Assembly (NCBI RefSeq): GCF_003815655.1
Contig: NZ_CP033917.1
Coordinates: 62,001 to 126,000 of the forward strand
Direction: 5' to 3'
From: Chryseobacterium sp. G0201
GTDB taxonomy: Bacteria; Bacteroidota; Bacteroidia; Flavobacteriales; Weeksellaceae
Length of the DNA stretch: 64,000 nucleotides
Part shown: positions 33,340 to 42,868 of the stretch, in pieces
How positions within the stretch are numbered: the first letter of the stretch is position 1
Layout: every line of letters begins with the position of its first letter
Made by a program: the position numbers and the translations under genes
The notes under the pieces: model-generated
What the model was told of the DNA's origin: nothing
Databases searched by the model: none
Seen by the model: the letters and a program-made list of their open reading frames with translations, nothing else

Positions 33340-33777
33340 ATGGAGAGACAGAATTACAAAAATCACAGGAAATTTTATCCACCTCATCATTTCATTTATC
33401 TTCCATTATTAATTCTGTTGGAAGTTTTTGGGATCTATAAAATTTTTAATGATGAGGCGCACAAGTTGACTTGGGAACTGTTTTCGATTGTCATTTTTCT
33501 GATTTTATATCTAGCCATCATGACCCGACAACATTATGCGTTGGGACTTCAAAATCGTTTGGTAAGACTTGAGTTTAAACAAAGATATTTTGAGATCTTT
33601 AATCAAAGATCAGATGAAGTGGAAGAAAAATTAAGTTTTGGTCAGCTCGCAGCTCTTAGATTCGCTTATGATGAGGAATTTAAGGAACTTTTATACAAAG
33701 CGCTTCATGAGAATATCTCTGGAGACGAAATTAAAAGGTCAATAAAAAACTGGCGACCGGACCAACACAGAATTTAA
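33340..33777 (+). CDS. DUF6526-like membrane protein
   Basis: 145 residues. Two adjacent hydrophobic segments (HHFIYLPLLILLEVFGIYKI and WELFSIVIFLILYLAIM) are followed by an amphipathic cytoplasmic tail (RLVRLEFKQRYFEIFNQRSD, EEKLSFGQLAALRFAYDEEF). The pattern fits the DUF6526 family of unknown function. It is followed by a small lipoprotein gene and topoisomerase IB on the same strand with short gaps. Confidence 0.7.
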   Translation: MERQNYKNHRKFYPPHHFIYLPLLILLEVFGIYKIFNDEAHKLTWELFSIVIFLILYLAIMTRQHYALGLQNRLVRLEFKQRYFEIFNQRSDEVEEKLSFGQLAALRFAYDEEFKELLYKALHENISGDEIKRSIKNWRPDQHRI

Positions 33778-33805
33778 AATAATGAACATCAAAAAATAAA
33801 TTATC

Positions 33806-33973
33806 ATGAAAAAATTATCATTATACAGTATGACGATATTCAGTTTGTTATTATTAACAAGCTGTGAAGCAGTAGAAACAATCTTTAAAGCAGGTATGTG
33901 GTGGGGAATTATTTTAGTGGTAGGCGTAATAGCCCTTATTATATGGCTATTTTCTAGGGGTAAGAACTCTTAA
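33806..33973 (+). CDS. Small lipoprotein with a membrane helix (55 aa)
   Basis: Reads MKKLSLYSMTIFSLLLLTSC followed by EAVETIFKAGMWWGIILVVG and ends IWLFSRGKNS. LLTSC is a lipobox, so Cys20 would be lipidated. A second hydrophobic stretch near residues 31-48 could span the membrane. It starts 28 bp after the DUF6526-like stop and ends 9 bp before the topoisomerase ATG, so the three are likely co-transcribed. Confidence 0.75.
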   Translation: MKKLSLYSMTIFSLLLLTSCEAVETIFKAGMWWGIILVVGVIALIIWLFSRGKNS

Positions 33974-33982
33974 CCAGATTTT

Positions 33983-35086
33983 ATGAATAATTCAGACTTA
34001 GACATTATTTCTCACCTCAAACCTTCTAAGATTGTAAAAATTATGAAAGATCCGGAGGCTTCTGCAAGGGCGGTAAATCTAATTTACACGTCCGACGCAG
34101 AATCTGCGGGTATTATCCGTAAAAAAAAGGGTAAAAAATACTCTTATTTTAAAGATGGAGAACGAATTAAGGATAAAGAGGAGATCAAAAGAATTAACGG
34201 GTTGGTCATTCCTCCGGCATGGGAGAATGTCTGGATCTGTGCTTTAGATAACGGACACCTTCAGGCGACAGGCTTTGATGGTAAAAAGAGAAAACAATAC
34301 CGCTACCATCCGCTTTGGAGCGCGTTGAGAAATCATACAAAATTTTACAGAATGTTGCAGTTTGGGTACGCGTTACCTGAAATACGGCTGCATATTGAAC
34401 AAGATTTAGCGTTAAGAAATTTCGAAAAAAGAAAAATTTTAGCCTTAATTGTAAGTTTAATGCAACGCACCAACATTCGTATTGGAAATAATGCCTATGA
34501 AAAACTGTACGGTTCTTTTGGTTTAACCACTTTAAAAGACAAGCACGTAAAAATCAAAGGACAAAAAATGACCTTTTCGTTTAAAGGCAAAAAGGGAATC
34601 ATGCACAATATTGATCTTAAAAGCAGAAGACTTTCTAGATTGGTACAGAAATGCAAGGATATTCCGGGGAAAGAACTTTTCCAGTTTCTGGATGAAGATG
34701 ATAATCGCCACTCAATAGATTCTGGAATGGTGAATGATTATATTAAAGAAATCAGCGGTGAAGATTTTACTGCAAAAGACTTCAGAACATGGTCGGGAAC
34801 CGTGAACGCGTTAATTGCTTTTAAAGAAATCGGCTATGCAGAAAGCAACACCGAATACAAAAAGAAAGTAAAAGAAGCCTTGGAAATGGTCGCTTCTCAT
34901 CTCGGAAATACAAGTACGGTTTGCAGAAAATACTATGTTCACCCATTAGTTATCAATCTTTACGAAAATAATACCATTAAAAAATATCTTGATGAGTTAG
35001 AACAAATCGAGGAAAATGATGGTAAAGCTGGTCTCACTCACGAAGAAAAATTAGTGCTGAAGATTCTTGAAACCGAAAAAATGTAA
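33983..35086 (+). CDS. DNA topoisomerase IB
   Basis: 367 residues of the poxvirus-like bacterial type IB enzymes, which relax supercoils through a 3'-phosphotyrosine intermediate. The N-terminal domain contains IYTSDAESAGIIRKKKGKKY and IPPAWENVWIC. The catalytic domain contains RTNIRIGNNAYEK (first Arg), KGKKG (Lys), FRTWSGTVNAL (second Arg) and HLGNTSTVCRKYYVHP (His/Asn and nucleophilic Tyr). Length matches the family. It is last in a three-gene run. Confidence 0.95.
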   Translation: MNNSDLDIISHLKPSKIVKIMKDPEASARAVNLIYTSDAESAGIIRKKKGKKYSYFKDGERIKDKEEIKRINGLVIPPAWENVWICALDNGHLQATGFDGKKRKQYRYHPLWSALRNHTKFYRMLQFGYALPEIRLHIEQDLALRNFEKRKILALIVSLMQRTNIRIGNNAYEKLYGSFGLTTLKDKHVKIKGQKMTFSFKGKKGIMHNIDLKSRRLSRLVQKCKDIPGKELFQFLDEDDNRHSIDSGMVNDYIKEISGEDFTAKDFRTWSGTVNALIAFKEIGYAESNTEYKKKVKEALEMVASHLGNTSTVCRKYYVHPLVINLYENNTIKKYLDELEQIEENDGKAGLTHEEKLVLKILETEKM

Positions 35087-35154
35087 GGTTAAAAGTGAAT
35101 TTTTAATGGTCAATTTGCTTCGCTGTCAATTTTTTATCTAAGGTTAAATTGATA

Positions 35155-35661
35155 TTAATATCCAGGAACTGTAATCGATGGTGGATTCTCTCCTACTTTC
35201 ATCTCTATTACCTGTGCCTTTTCATCAAAATAAACATCAACAGCTCCGGATAAAAATTCAGATAAATTTTTAGCACATTTTTGTGCAAGTGATGTAATTT
35301 CAAAAGGATGATATCCCATTGGCATAGTTGTGCTTCCATCATCTTTCAAGATCTCATAAGTACCTTTTATTAAACTTTTACAATTTTTCTGATTAATATT
35401 AATCTGGAATTTCTTATTATCAACGAAATTTAGCACATCAGGTTTCGTATTGTCTTTATTTAAATAAAGCTTTCCTTCTTTATAATTTTTCATGTCAAAA
35501 TACCACTTTGAGCCTTTTAAAGTACTATTCAACAATCGATCATCAGGAGTCTTATATTTTTCTATTTGTGGCTTTACAGGAATTTCATTAACATTTTTTT
35601 TCTTGTGCTGTGCAAAGACAGTTTGCGAAAAGCATAAAAAAATAAAGATTATTTTTTTCAT
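35155..35661 (-). CDS. Secreted hypothetical protein, META/lipocalin-like pattern
   Basis: I choose the start MKKIIFIFLCFSQTVFAQ (168 residues), a good signal peptide, rather than an ATG seven codons upstream. The mature part begins with a basic linker and then LLNSTLKGSKWYFDMKNYKE, a common opening of small beta-barrel secreted proteins that report on a quantity (LNFVDNKKFQININQ). The family is not certain. It faces the pruA gene on the other side of its promoter region. Confidence 0.55.
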   Translation of the reverse strand: MKKIIFIFLCFSQTVFAQHKKKNVNEIPVKPQIEKYKTPDDRLLNSTLKGSKWYFDMKNYKEGKLYLNKDNTKPDVLNFVDNKKFQININQKNCKSLIKGTYEILKDDGSTTMPMGYHPFEITSLAQKCAKNLSEFLSGAVDVYFDEKAQVIEMKVGENPPSITVPGY

Positions 35662-35734
35662 TTTATAAAGGTTTAATAACAAATCAAATATATCATTATT
35701 ATAACAATAAAATTGAAATAGTTTCTATCGATTT

Positions 35735-35762
35735 TTTGTCCAAATTAAATGTTGTAAATTTG
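35735..35762 (+). promoter_or_regulatory. Candidate pruA promoter
   Basis: TTTG at 35735-35738 lies 16 bp before TAAATTTG at 35755-35762, matching the Bacteroidetes -33 (TTTG) and -7 (TAnnTTTG) consensus with slightly short spacing. The ATG follows 35 bp later. Confidence 0.65.
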
Positions 35763-35797
35763 TATCATTAGCAAATTAAAAAATAATACAACGTAAT

Positions 35798-37423
35798 ATG
35801 TCAAAAGCAATTTCGCAAGTACCATTTGCAGTAAATGAGCCGGTAAATTCTTACGCACCGGGAACTCCAGAAGTTAAAAGCCTTATCGCTCAATACAAAA
35901 AAATGTGGGCAGAGAAGATAGAAATCCCAATGGTTATCGACGGTAAAGAAGTAAAAACTGGTGATACAGTTCAGCTTCAGTCGCCTCAGGATCATGCTCA
36001 TGATTTCGGTTTTTACCACAGAGGTACAATGCAACATGTAGATGATGCGATTAATTCTGCATTAGCTGCTAAAAAAGAATGGAATGAGCTAGGTTGGGAA
36101 CACCGTGCTGCGATCTTCTTAAAGGCTGCTGATCTATTGGCGGGACCTTACAGAGATGTGATCAACGCAGCTACAATGATCGGACAGTCTAAGAATGTTC
36201 ATCAGGCTGAAATTGATGCAGCTTGTGAGTTCATCGATTTCTTGAGATTCAACGTAGAATTCATGACAGAAATGTATTCTGAGCAGCCGGTTTCTGATGC
36301 AGGAATCTGGAATCGTGTAGAATACAGACCATTAGAAGGATTTTGTTTTGCAGTAACTCCGTTCAACTTTACAGCTATTTCAGGAAACTTGCCAACATGC
36401 ATGGCAATGCTTGGAAACGTAGTAGTTTGGAAGCCTTCTGATAAGCAAATCTATTCTGCAAAAGTAATCATGGACGTTCTTATTGAAGCTGGTCTTCCTA
36501 AAGGAGTTATCAACATGATTTTTACAGACGGAAAAGAAACTGCTGAGAAAGTTTTAGCACACAGAGATTTTGCCGGACTTCACTTTACAGGTTCTACAAA
36601 AGTTTTTCAGGGAATGTGGAAAATGATCGGTGATAATATTCATAACTACAGAACATACCCAAGAATTGTTGGAGAGACTGGTGGAAAAGATTTCGTTATC
36701 GCTCACCCTTCTGCTAATGTAGAAGCTGTTGCAACAGGTTTGGTAAGAGGTTCTTTCGAATATCAAGGGCAGAAATGTTCTGCTGCTTCTAGAGCTTATA
36801 TTCCTAAGTCTCTTTGGGCTGATGTGAAAAAAGTAATGGAAACTCAGATCGCTTCAATTAAAATCGGTTCTCCGGAAGATCCTTCAAACTTTGTAAATGC
36901 TGTTATCGATAAAAATTCTTTCGAAAAATGTAAAGGATATATCGACAGAGCAAATGCATCAAGTGAAGCAAATGTTGTGATCGGTGGAAAAGTAGATGAT
37001 TCTAAAGGATGGTTTGTAAATCCAACAGTAATCGAAACTACAAATCCTCAATATGAAAGTATGGTTGAAGAAATCTTCGGACCTATCTTATCTGTTTTCG
37101 TTTATGAAGATGCAGACTGGTCTGAAACATTGAAAATTGTTGATTCTTCTTCTCCTTATTCATTAACAGGTTCTGTATTTGCACAAGATCGTTATGCGGT
37201 AAATGAAGCTTTCAAAGCATTGGAAAATGCATCAGGAAACTTCTACATCAACGACAAACCAACAGGTGCTGTTGTAGGTCAACAGCCTTTCGGTGGTGGT
37301 AGAGCTTCAGGAACCAACGATAAAGCAGGTTCTAAAATGAACTTACTAAGATGGACGTCTGTAAGAAGTATCAAAGAAACGTTTGTTTCTCCTAAAGATT
37401 ACAAATATCCATATCTTGGTTAA
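35798..37423 (+). CDS. pruA: L-glutamate gamma-semialdehyde (1-pyrroline-5-carboxylate) dehydrogenase
   Basis: 541 residues, the length of stand-alone PruA. It oxidises glutamate-gamma-semialdehyde to glutamate with NAD+ in proline catabolism. ALDH motifs: AVTPFNFTAISGNLPTCMAM (substrate and cofactor loop), FTGSTKVFQGMWK (NAD), ETGGKDFVIAHPSANVE (general base Glu), GSFEYQGQKCSAASRAYIP (catalytic Cys), EEIFGPILSVFVYED. Conservation is complete. It has its own promoter and terminator. Confidence 0.96.
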   Translation: MSKAISQVPFAVNEPVNSYAPGTPEVKSLIAQYKKMWAEKIEIPMVIDGKEVKTGDTVQLQSPQDHAHDFGFYHRGTMQHVDDAINSALAAKKEWNELGWEHRAAIFLKAADLLAGPYRDVINAATMIGQSKNVHQAEIDAACEFIDFLRFNVEFMTEMYSEQPVSDAGIWNRVEYRPLEGFCFAVTPFNFTAISGNLPTCMAMLGNVVVWKPSDKQIYSAKVIMDVLIEAGLPKGVINMIFTDGKETAEKVLAHRDFAGLHFTGSTKVFQGMWKMIGDNIHNYRTYPRIVGETGGKDFVIAHPSANVEAVATGLVRGSFEYQGQKCSAASRAYIPKSLWADVKKVMETQIASIKIGSPEDPSNFVNAVIDKNSFEKCKGYIDRANASSEANVVIGGKVDDSKGWFVNPTVIETTNPQYESMVEEIFGPILSVFVYEDADWSETLKIVDSSSPYSLTGSVFAQDRYAVNEAFKALENASGNFYINDKPTGAVVGQQPFGGGRASGTNDKAGSKMNLLRWTSVRSIKETFVSPKDYKYPYLG

Positions 37424-37456
37424 TAAAAGATAATTGATCATTGATAAATGATTTAC

Positions 37457-37490
37457 AGCCTCGGAATTTCGGTTTCGGGGCTTTTTGTTT
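37457..37490 (+). terminator. Terminator after pruA
   Basis: AGCCTCGGAA and TTTCGGGGCT form an imperfect stem around TTTCGG, followed by TTTTTGTTT on the plus strand. Confidence 0.8.
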
Positions 37491-37693
37491 ATTAATGAAA
37501 ATTGATGAAAGATAAATTATTTGAACGGGTGTTAAATTTTAAACTTAAAATCATTGAACTAAATCCTAAACCCAAAATCTCTTCAATTTGATTTTTTTAA
37601 CAAAATTTAAACTATTTTATTGATATTTTAATAAATAATAAACCTATTTCGGAATAATTATTGAATACTTAATAATACACCAAAGAAAATATT

Positions 37694-37915
37694 ATGAAAA
37701 AGTTTTTGTTATTAAGTATAGGTTTAGGAATAATTGCAGTGAGCTGCGGAACTAAAGAATCATCAATGTCGTCAAGTAGCTCCGATTCAGCTGCAGTAGA
37801 TACCAATAAAATGCAATCTTCAACATCTACTACAGACTCGGTGGCTACAACAACTACAAATCCTGATAGTATCAAGATTAAGATGGACACTGTTACTGCT
37901 CCTGCAACCAAATAA
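37694..37915 (+). CDS. Small Ser/Thr-rich lipoprotein
   Basis: 73 residues: signal peptide MKKFLLLSIGLGIIAVSC with lipobox IAVSC, then a low-complexity, Ser/Thr/Asp-rich tail (SSMSSSSSDSAAVD, TSTTDSVATTTTNPDS). Probably attached to the inner or outer membrane. It resembles other small flavobacterial lipoproteins such as 38161-38364. No function assignable. Confidence 0.75.
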   Translation: MKKFLLLSIGLGIIAVSCGTKESSMSSSSSDSAAVDTNKMQSSTSTTDSVATTTTNPDSIKIKMDTVTAPATK

Positions 37916-37946
37916 AGTAAAACAATAAGTCTAAATTTAACACGGA

Positions 37947-37979
37947 AAATCCACAGATGAAAGCTCTGTGGATTTTTTT
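37947..37979 (+). terminator. Terminator after the small lipoprotein gene
   Basis: AAATCCACAGA pairs perfectly with TCTGTGGATTT around TGAAAGC, followed by five more Ts. Confidence 0.9.
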
Positions 37980-38075
37980 GTTACACCTATAATATTTTCA
38001 TTAATAGGATTTTATCCTATTTTTAGTTAAATCGACACTTTATGGCTCCCTGTTTGATTGGAGATTTATCTAAAC

Positions 38076-38114
38076 ATCTTTTATCTTTTATCTTTTATCT
38101 TTTATCTTTTATCT
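38076..38114 (+). repeat. Heptanucleotide tandem repeat (ATCTTTT)5
   Basis: Five perfect copies of ATCTTTT plus ATCT, ending 46 bp before the ATG of the lipoprotein gene at 38161. A unit of 7 bp in a promoter region can change length by slippage and shift promoter spacing; that effect is not shown here. Confidence 0.9.
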
Positions 38115-38160
38115 AATATTCATTATATTTGATTAATACTAAACAATTAAAGAAATTACT

Positions 38161-38364
38161 ATGAAAAAACTATGGATCGGAGCCGCTTTAGGTTTATTTT
38201 TTTTAGGAAGCTGTGCAGATAAAAAAGCAAATAGAGAAGAATATAAAGACGAGCACGATAAAAGTGCTATAAGAAACGATATGGGTGATTCTGCCGTTGC
38301 CAATTCTGAACATGCACCTGCCGACACTGCAAAAGTAAAAACAGACAGTACAAAAACTAAATAA
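38161..38364 (+). CDS. Small lipoprotein
   Basis: 67 residues: MKKLWIGAALGLFFLGSC is a signal peptide with lipobox FLGSC, followed by a charged, Asp/Lys-rich tail (DKKANREEYKDEHDKSAI, ADTAKVKTDSTKTK). Similar in style to 37694-37915. It has its own terminator. Function unknown. Confidence 0.75.
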   Translation: MKKLWIGAALGLFFLGSCADKKANREEYKDEHDKSAIRNDMGDSAVANSEHAPADTAKVKTDSTKTK

Positions 38365-38403
38365 ACAGCAAAACCGCAGAAATTATCTGCGGTTTTGCTG
38401 TTT
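38363..38403 (+). terminator. Strong terminator after the lipoprotein gene
   Basis: AAACAGCAAAACCGCAGA and TCTGCGGTTTTGCTGTTT form an 18-bp perfect stem around AATTA. It is the longest stem in the window's terminators and lies directly on the stop codon. Confidence 0.9.
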
Positions 38404-38425
38404 ACCACCTTATTCATTTTTTTTA

Positions 38426-38433
38426 TATATTTG
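38426..38433 (+). promoter_or_regulatory. Candidate -7 box of the thioredoxin-domain gene
   Basis: TATATTTG matches TAnnTTTG, 20 bp before the ATG at 38454. No clear -33 partner was seen. Confidence 0.45.
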
Positions 38434-38453
38434 CAAAACAAAAAAACACATAT

Positions 38454-39635
38454 ATGATAAAAAAAATTATAACTGCTATAATTATAGTAGTTTCCCTGCC
38501 TATATTCGGACAAGGGATACAATTCGAAGAAGGTAAAAAACTATCTGAAATTTTCGCAAAAGCAAAACAGGAAAAAAAGCTCGTCTTTATCGATGGCTAC
38601 ACCTCCTGGTGTGCTCCCTGCAAACTCATGTCAAAAAAAACATTTCCGCTTCAGTCTGTAGGTGAATTGTACAACACAAAATTCATCAATGCTAAATTTG
38701 ATATGGAAAAAGGCGAAGGTATTACTATCGCTAAAAAATACAAAATAAACAGATTTCCCACTTATCTTTTCTTAGACAGTGACGGAAAGGTAGTTCACTC
38801 TGCAAATTCTTATATGGATGAAAATGAGTTTTTGCAATTCGGTAAAAATGCTTTAGATCCTGAACAAAGAGTTGGTGCTTTAAAGAAAAAATTCGAAGCT
38901 GGAGATAAGGATCTGGAATTTCTTAAAAATCTTGCAACATTAACTTCCGACGAGCCGGAATACAATTATAAAGTACTTTCCCGATATTTTGATGTTAAAA
39001 AAAATATTGACCAAGATGATGCTATGATTCTCTTCACATCATTAAATAGCACTGAAGATACCAGATATCAACTGCTGCAGAAAAATAAAGCTAAAATAGC
39101 TGAACTCTTGGGTGAAAAAGATTTCCTGGATTATGACAACTTTATTAAGCTAAAAAGCATCCGTGCAAAAGCAACTAATACAACAACAAAAGCTTTCAAT
39201 GATAAGATATTTCTATCCGAAGCTGAAAAATATTATTCTAAAGATGAAGCCGGACAATTATTAAAAGATACAAAAATGGATATTGCTCTGGAGAATAATA
39301 ATTTTGCTGAATATGAAGGAATGGCTTTAGAAAAATATAAAGATAATTATTCAAACGTGCCTTATTTTGAATTATATACCGCTGCAAACAACTTTGCAGA
39401 GCATATTAATATAAAATCATCATTAGAAACAGCACTTTTATGGGCAAAGGATTCGGAAAAAAGAAGACCGAATATGAGGACTGAATTTACCCTTGCAAAA
39501 TTGTTTAAAAAGCTTGGAGATAAAACAAATGCAAAGGCTTATGCTGAAAAATCTTTGCAGGCTTTTAAAAATTCCAAATTTAAAGATCCCGATACAATTG
39601 CCAGCATTGAAGATTTTTTAAAAAAATTAGAGTAA
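38454..39635 (+). CDS. Secreted thioredoxin-domain protein
   Basis: 393 residues. A signal peptide (MIKKIITAIIIVVSLPIFGQ) is followed by a thioredoxin-like domain with SWCAPCKLM (active site CAPC, about residue 52) and the cis-Pro stretch INRFPTYLFLDSDGK. The remaining 250 residues are helical and lack known motifs. The protein would act in the periplasm, reducing or isomerising disulfides. It is a paralogue of 42869-44029 with the same length and arrangement. An isolated gene with its own promoter and terminator. Confidence 0.88.
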   Translation: MIKKIITAIIIVVSLPIFGQGIQFEEGKKLSEIFAKAKQEKKLVFIDGYTSWCAPCKLMSKKTFPLQSVGELYNTKFINAKFDMEKGEGITIAKKYKINRFPTYLFLDSDGKVVHSANSYMDENEFLQFGKNALDPEQRVGALKKKFEAGDKDLEFLKNLATLTSDEPEYNYKVLSRYFDVKKNIDQDDAMILFTSLNSTEDTRYQLLQKNKAKIAELLGEKDFLDYDNFIKLKSIRAKATNTTTKAFNDKIFLSEAEKYYSKDEAGQLLKDTKMDIALENNNFAEYEGMALEKYKDNYSNVPYFELYTAANNFAEHINIKSSLETALLWAKDSEKRRPNMRTEFTLAKLFKKLGDKTNAKAYAEKSLQAFKNSKFKDPDTIASIEDFLKKLE

Positions 39636-39708
39636 AAATCCGTTACAATGAATCTAAAGATTTTCTTTTGAGAATGCTTCATTTTTCATTAATTATGGTA
39701 AAAAATAA

Positions 39709-39735
39709 CAAAACCGCAGAAATTCTGCGGTTTTG
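39709..39735. terminator. Bidirectional terminator between convergent genes
   Basis: CAAAACCGCAGAA and TTCTGCGGTTTTG pair perfectly around a single A. It lies between the thioredoxin gene (plus) and the collar-like gene (minus), with T or A runs on both sides. Confidence 0.85.
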
Positions 39736-39812
39736 CACTTAAAAAAACTTGACTGAAAAAACCGAGCAATCATCCCGATTGTTTTGTATTCGAAATTTTA
39801 TTTCCAATCTAT

Positions 39813-40706
39813 TTAGTCTCCCAAATAGATAAAAGTATTCACTACGAGATAAGCAGATCTATTATCTACGGAAGTCCCGTCTCCTCCTGTAGGAACTGTC
39901 GCAATCCCGGCCAATGAGTGCGTATGCGCTCCTCCTGTAGCTGTATTCCCCAAGATACCCACTCCACCCCATGATGTAGGCGTGCTGTTACCCTGATAAT
40001 TTCCGGAACCATTGTTCCCGACGGTTGTTCCTCCTAAAAGAAAACCGCCCTGTCCTGCAGCATGGCTGTGTGCTCCACCACTCTCAGCGATACCGCTTAC
40101 AACACCTACAAAATTTACATTAGGTAGATTTGATCTTGTAAGTGTAATTGAGTTATTACCGCCTTCACTTCCTAACATTTCAGTACCATTTCTGGTTTTT
40201 AAAACTCTATCCGTCGCATCGGGTAAGCTATCTGTAAAGCCTAAACTCGCTGCAGCCGCCTGTGCTCCTGCCGGAAGAGTAGAAATATTTCTTCCATTTA
40301 ATAAATACCATCCATTATGGTCAAATGATTTTACTGAATTTTTGATATCACCTGAACTCTTGGCATTCAGCGTCTTTTCATCTCCCTGCATCATTTTCTG
40401 CCATATTTTTCCATCGAAAAAATAAAGTCCTGCAGAATTTACATTCGTCGTTTTTGAAGTTGCTGAAATTACCGGAGCTGTCGCATAAACAATAGTTCCA
40501 GCGTGTAAATCTGAGTATTTAGCATCTCCTGCTCTCATTTGATCTCCTGTGAGTCTCGGGGGCAATATACCCTCCGCTGTGGATCCGTCGCGTTTTTTTG
40601 CGTTTACGTCCAAGCTCGCTATGGGTTCAGCTGTATTGATTCCTATTTGCGCAAAGGCAAGGTTTGATAATACAGTTGTCATAACGACTGTTAAAGTTGT
40701 CTTCAT
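39813..40706 (-). CDS. Secreted tail-collar-like protein
   Basis: 297 residues with a signal peptide (VVMTTVLSNLAFAQ) and IGINTAEPIASLDVNAKKRD, the same opening as the large fibre proteins at 44194-54219. The C-terminal half (SIGGxHSHAAG-type: SGGAHSHAAGQGG, GGAHTHSLAGIAT, NRSAYLVVNTFIYLGD) matches the end of phage-tail-collar/receptor-binding-like proteins, where HxH motifs can hold metal. Likely surface-exposed. It stands apart from the fibre cluster by 3.5 kb. Confidence 0.7.
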   Translation of the reverse strand: MKTTLTVVMTTVLSNLAFAQIGINTAEPIASLDVNAKKRDGSTAEGILPPRLTGDQMRAGDAKYSDLHAGTIVYATAPVISATSKTTNVNSAGLYFFDGKIWQKMMQGDEKTLNAKSSGDIKNSVKSFDHNGWYLLNGRNISTLPAGAQAAAASLGFTDSLPDATDRVLKTRNGTEMLGSEGGNNSITLTRSNLPNVNFVGVVSGIAESGGAHSHAAGQGGFLLGGTTVGNNGSGNYQGNSTPTSWGGVGILGNTATGGAHTHSLAGIATVPTGGDGTSVDNRSAYLVVNTFIYLGD

Positions 40707-40975
40707 CCGTTTAATTTGTTACTAGTTTAATGGTTATTTGGCGCAAAAATACTCCTCAATATTCTACACCGGCTAGTAGTTTTTGGTTTTAGTGTTTAGG
40801 TGTAGTATTACAAAACGTCCTTTAATAATTTCTAGAAAAAATGTGACAAACTGCAGTATCAATATTTGTCCTGTAAAACCGAGGCAAATATATGAAAGTG
40901 ACCACCTTAGGTAAAACAAATGGCTGTCAGTTTTCAGGAAAATGAAAAGGATCCGTTAATATTAAATTAACATGC

Positions 40976-42581
40976 TTAATTGTTTTCCTGAAAATGAATA
41001 TTCTTATCTAATTGATTTTCAGTATCAAGTAACTTAATATAAGCAGAAGGTGAAAAGTCGGTAACTGCTTTAAAGACCGAAGCAAATTTACTGTGAGAAG
41101 AAAAACCGCATTCTTCTGCCAGGATACTGATCTTATATTGCCTATATTTTTCGTCTTTAATAATCTTATCGATGATATAATTAATTCTCAATCTATTGAT
41201 ATATGCTTTAAAGTCAGCACTTTTATGTTGGTTGATCACATAAGAAAGATACTTCGTATTCGTATTGAGCTCTCCCGAAAGGAAAGGAAGAGACATATTT
41301 TTGTTGTTATACAGATTTCCTTTTTCAAAATCATTGAGAAGTTCCAGAAGTTTAGTTTCTGTTTCTGAAGTCATCAAAGATTCGGTGCGCTTTTTACCTG
41401 TTTCATTTTCTTTATCATCAATTTCTTCTACGGATATATTTGAAAAATCTGGTTCTTCGGATTCTTTATTTTCCTTTTCGGTCAGTTTTTGTTGACTTCT
41501 GATGATTGTTCGAATTTTTGAACGTTGTTTTTTCTGTTTTAATCTAAAAAATAGGAATAATCCTCCCAAAGCAACACACAAAATGATAATGGCAATGTTT
41601 TTAGCAATATTTATTTTACCACTTCTGTTATTTTGAGGGTCTGTTCTTAATTTTTCATTGATAAAAGCATTATTTTTAGCATTAATTTCTTCATATACTT
41701 TTACATATTTCACGGCATATATTGAAGCTTTGTCGGCATCTTCTATTCCTTCGTAATAATCATTAATATTAGCATATACTCCTTTTTTAAGTTCCAGATG
41801 ATTATATTTTTCAGCGATATTTTCAGTTTTAGCAAGATACATTTCAGCTTCCTTCCAAAGTTTCTGCTTGAGGCGAATCCCTGCCAAACCATTATAGATC
41901 CAGCCCAGAAGGCATGAAGGTTCCTTAACTAAAGATTCAGCTTTTTTATAATAGCTTTCGGAGGTCGTATAATTATTTTGTTTAAAATATACATCTCCCA
42001 ATAATCGATAAGAAGCTGCCGTAACGATTTCTTCTCCAATTGTTCCGGCTTTTTTAAAGAAATTTAAAGAGATTTCCCAGGTATTTTACAGCCATAGGGT
42101 AATTCTCAAGTTCCATTTCACAGTGAGCTAATTCCTGATTAAGAATGCCCAGCGTTTCATTATGTCTTTTAGGATCTTGGATCTTTTTTGCTAATTCAAA
42201 ACCTTTATTGATGTATTTTTTCGATCTTTCTCGAAGACCTACTAATCTATATTGACGGGCAAGAAACTCAGTAATTCTGGAAGCCAGTTCTACATTATTT
42301 GTTTTATTGATGAGTACGTCAGCATTTTCTGCATAGTAAATAGCTTTCTTAAAATCTCCCTGTTGCTGATACAAATGAGCAGACAGCATCAGACTTTTCG
42401 TTTTATCCAAAGGATCTTGAGAAAACCGATACAAAGAGTCTGCAGTTTTCTGAGCCTCTGGAAGTTTTTGTTGAGTCGTTTTTGTAGTTATTTTATCGTA
42501 TATACAATCAAAATCATCTTGAGCGTATATTGGACTGGCTGTGATTAGAAAAAACACAAGGCCTTTCAGTATTTTGAGCAT
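40976..42581 (-). pseudogene. TPR-AraC type membrane regulator, broken by one frameshift
   Basis: Two frames make one protein. The first (42054-42581) has a signal peptide (VFFLITASPIYAQ) and TPR-like helices up to MELENYPMAVKYL. In the second frame the protein continues EISLNFFKKAGTIGEEIVTA, then YRLLGDVYFKQNNYTTSESY, with more TPRs, a membrane helix (IAIIILCVALGGLFLFF) and an AraC-type HTH at the end (ISILAEECGFSSHSKFASVF). Dropping one G from the GGG complementary to 42076-42078 restores a single frame of about 530 residues. The type is common in Chryseobacterium and close relatives. Either a real inactivation or a base-call error. Confidence 0.75.
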
Positions 42582-42842
42582 AAATCAATAAATTATTATT
42601 TGAGTTTTATAATAATTCATCATTATCGTGGTATTTAGTTTTATTGTTTACAAAAGTAACGATATTTTATTTTTAATTAAAACATTATTATATATTTAAT
42701 TTTTTAATAATAATTCGTATTTAAATTAATTTTAATAATAAGATATGAATAATAAATTTTAAAGTTTAAAATAATATTATATCTAAAGAAAAGTACTGTA
42801 ACTATTTTTTATCGGCAACGACCTATGTATTTACATAATTAT

Positions 42843-42850
42843 TACATTTG
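42843..42850 (+). promoter_or_regulatory. Candidate -7 box of the second thioredoxin-domain gene
   Basis: TACATTTG matches TAnnTTTG, 18 bp upstream of the ATG at 42869. The similar box at the paralogue (38426) has nearly the same distance to its start. Confidence 0.45.
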
Positions 42851-42868
42851 CAATCAATAAAAGTATAT

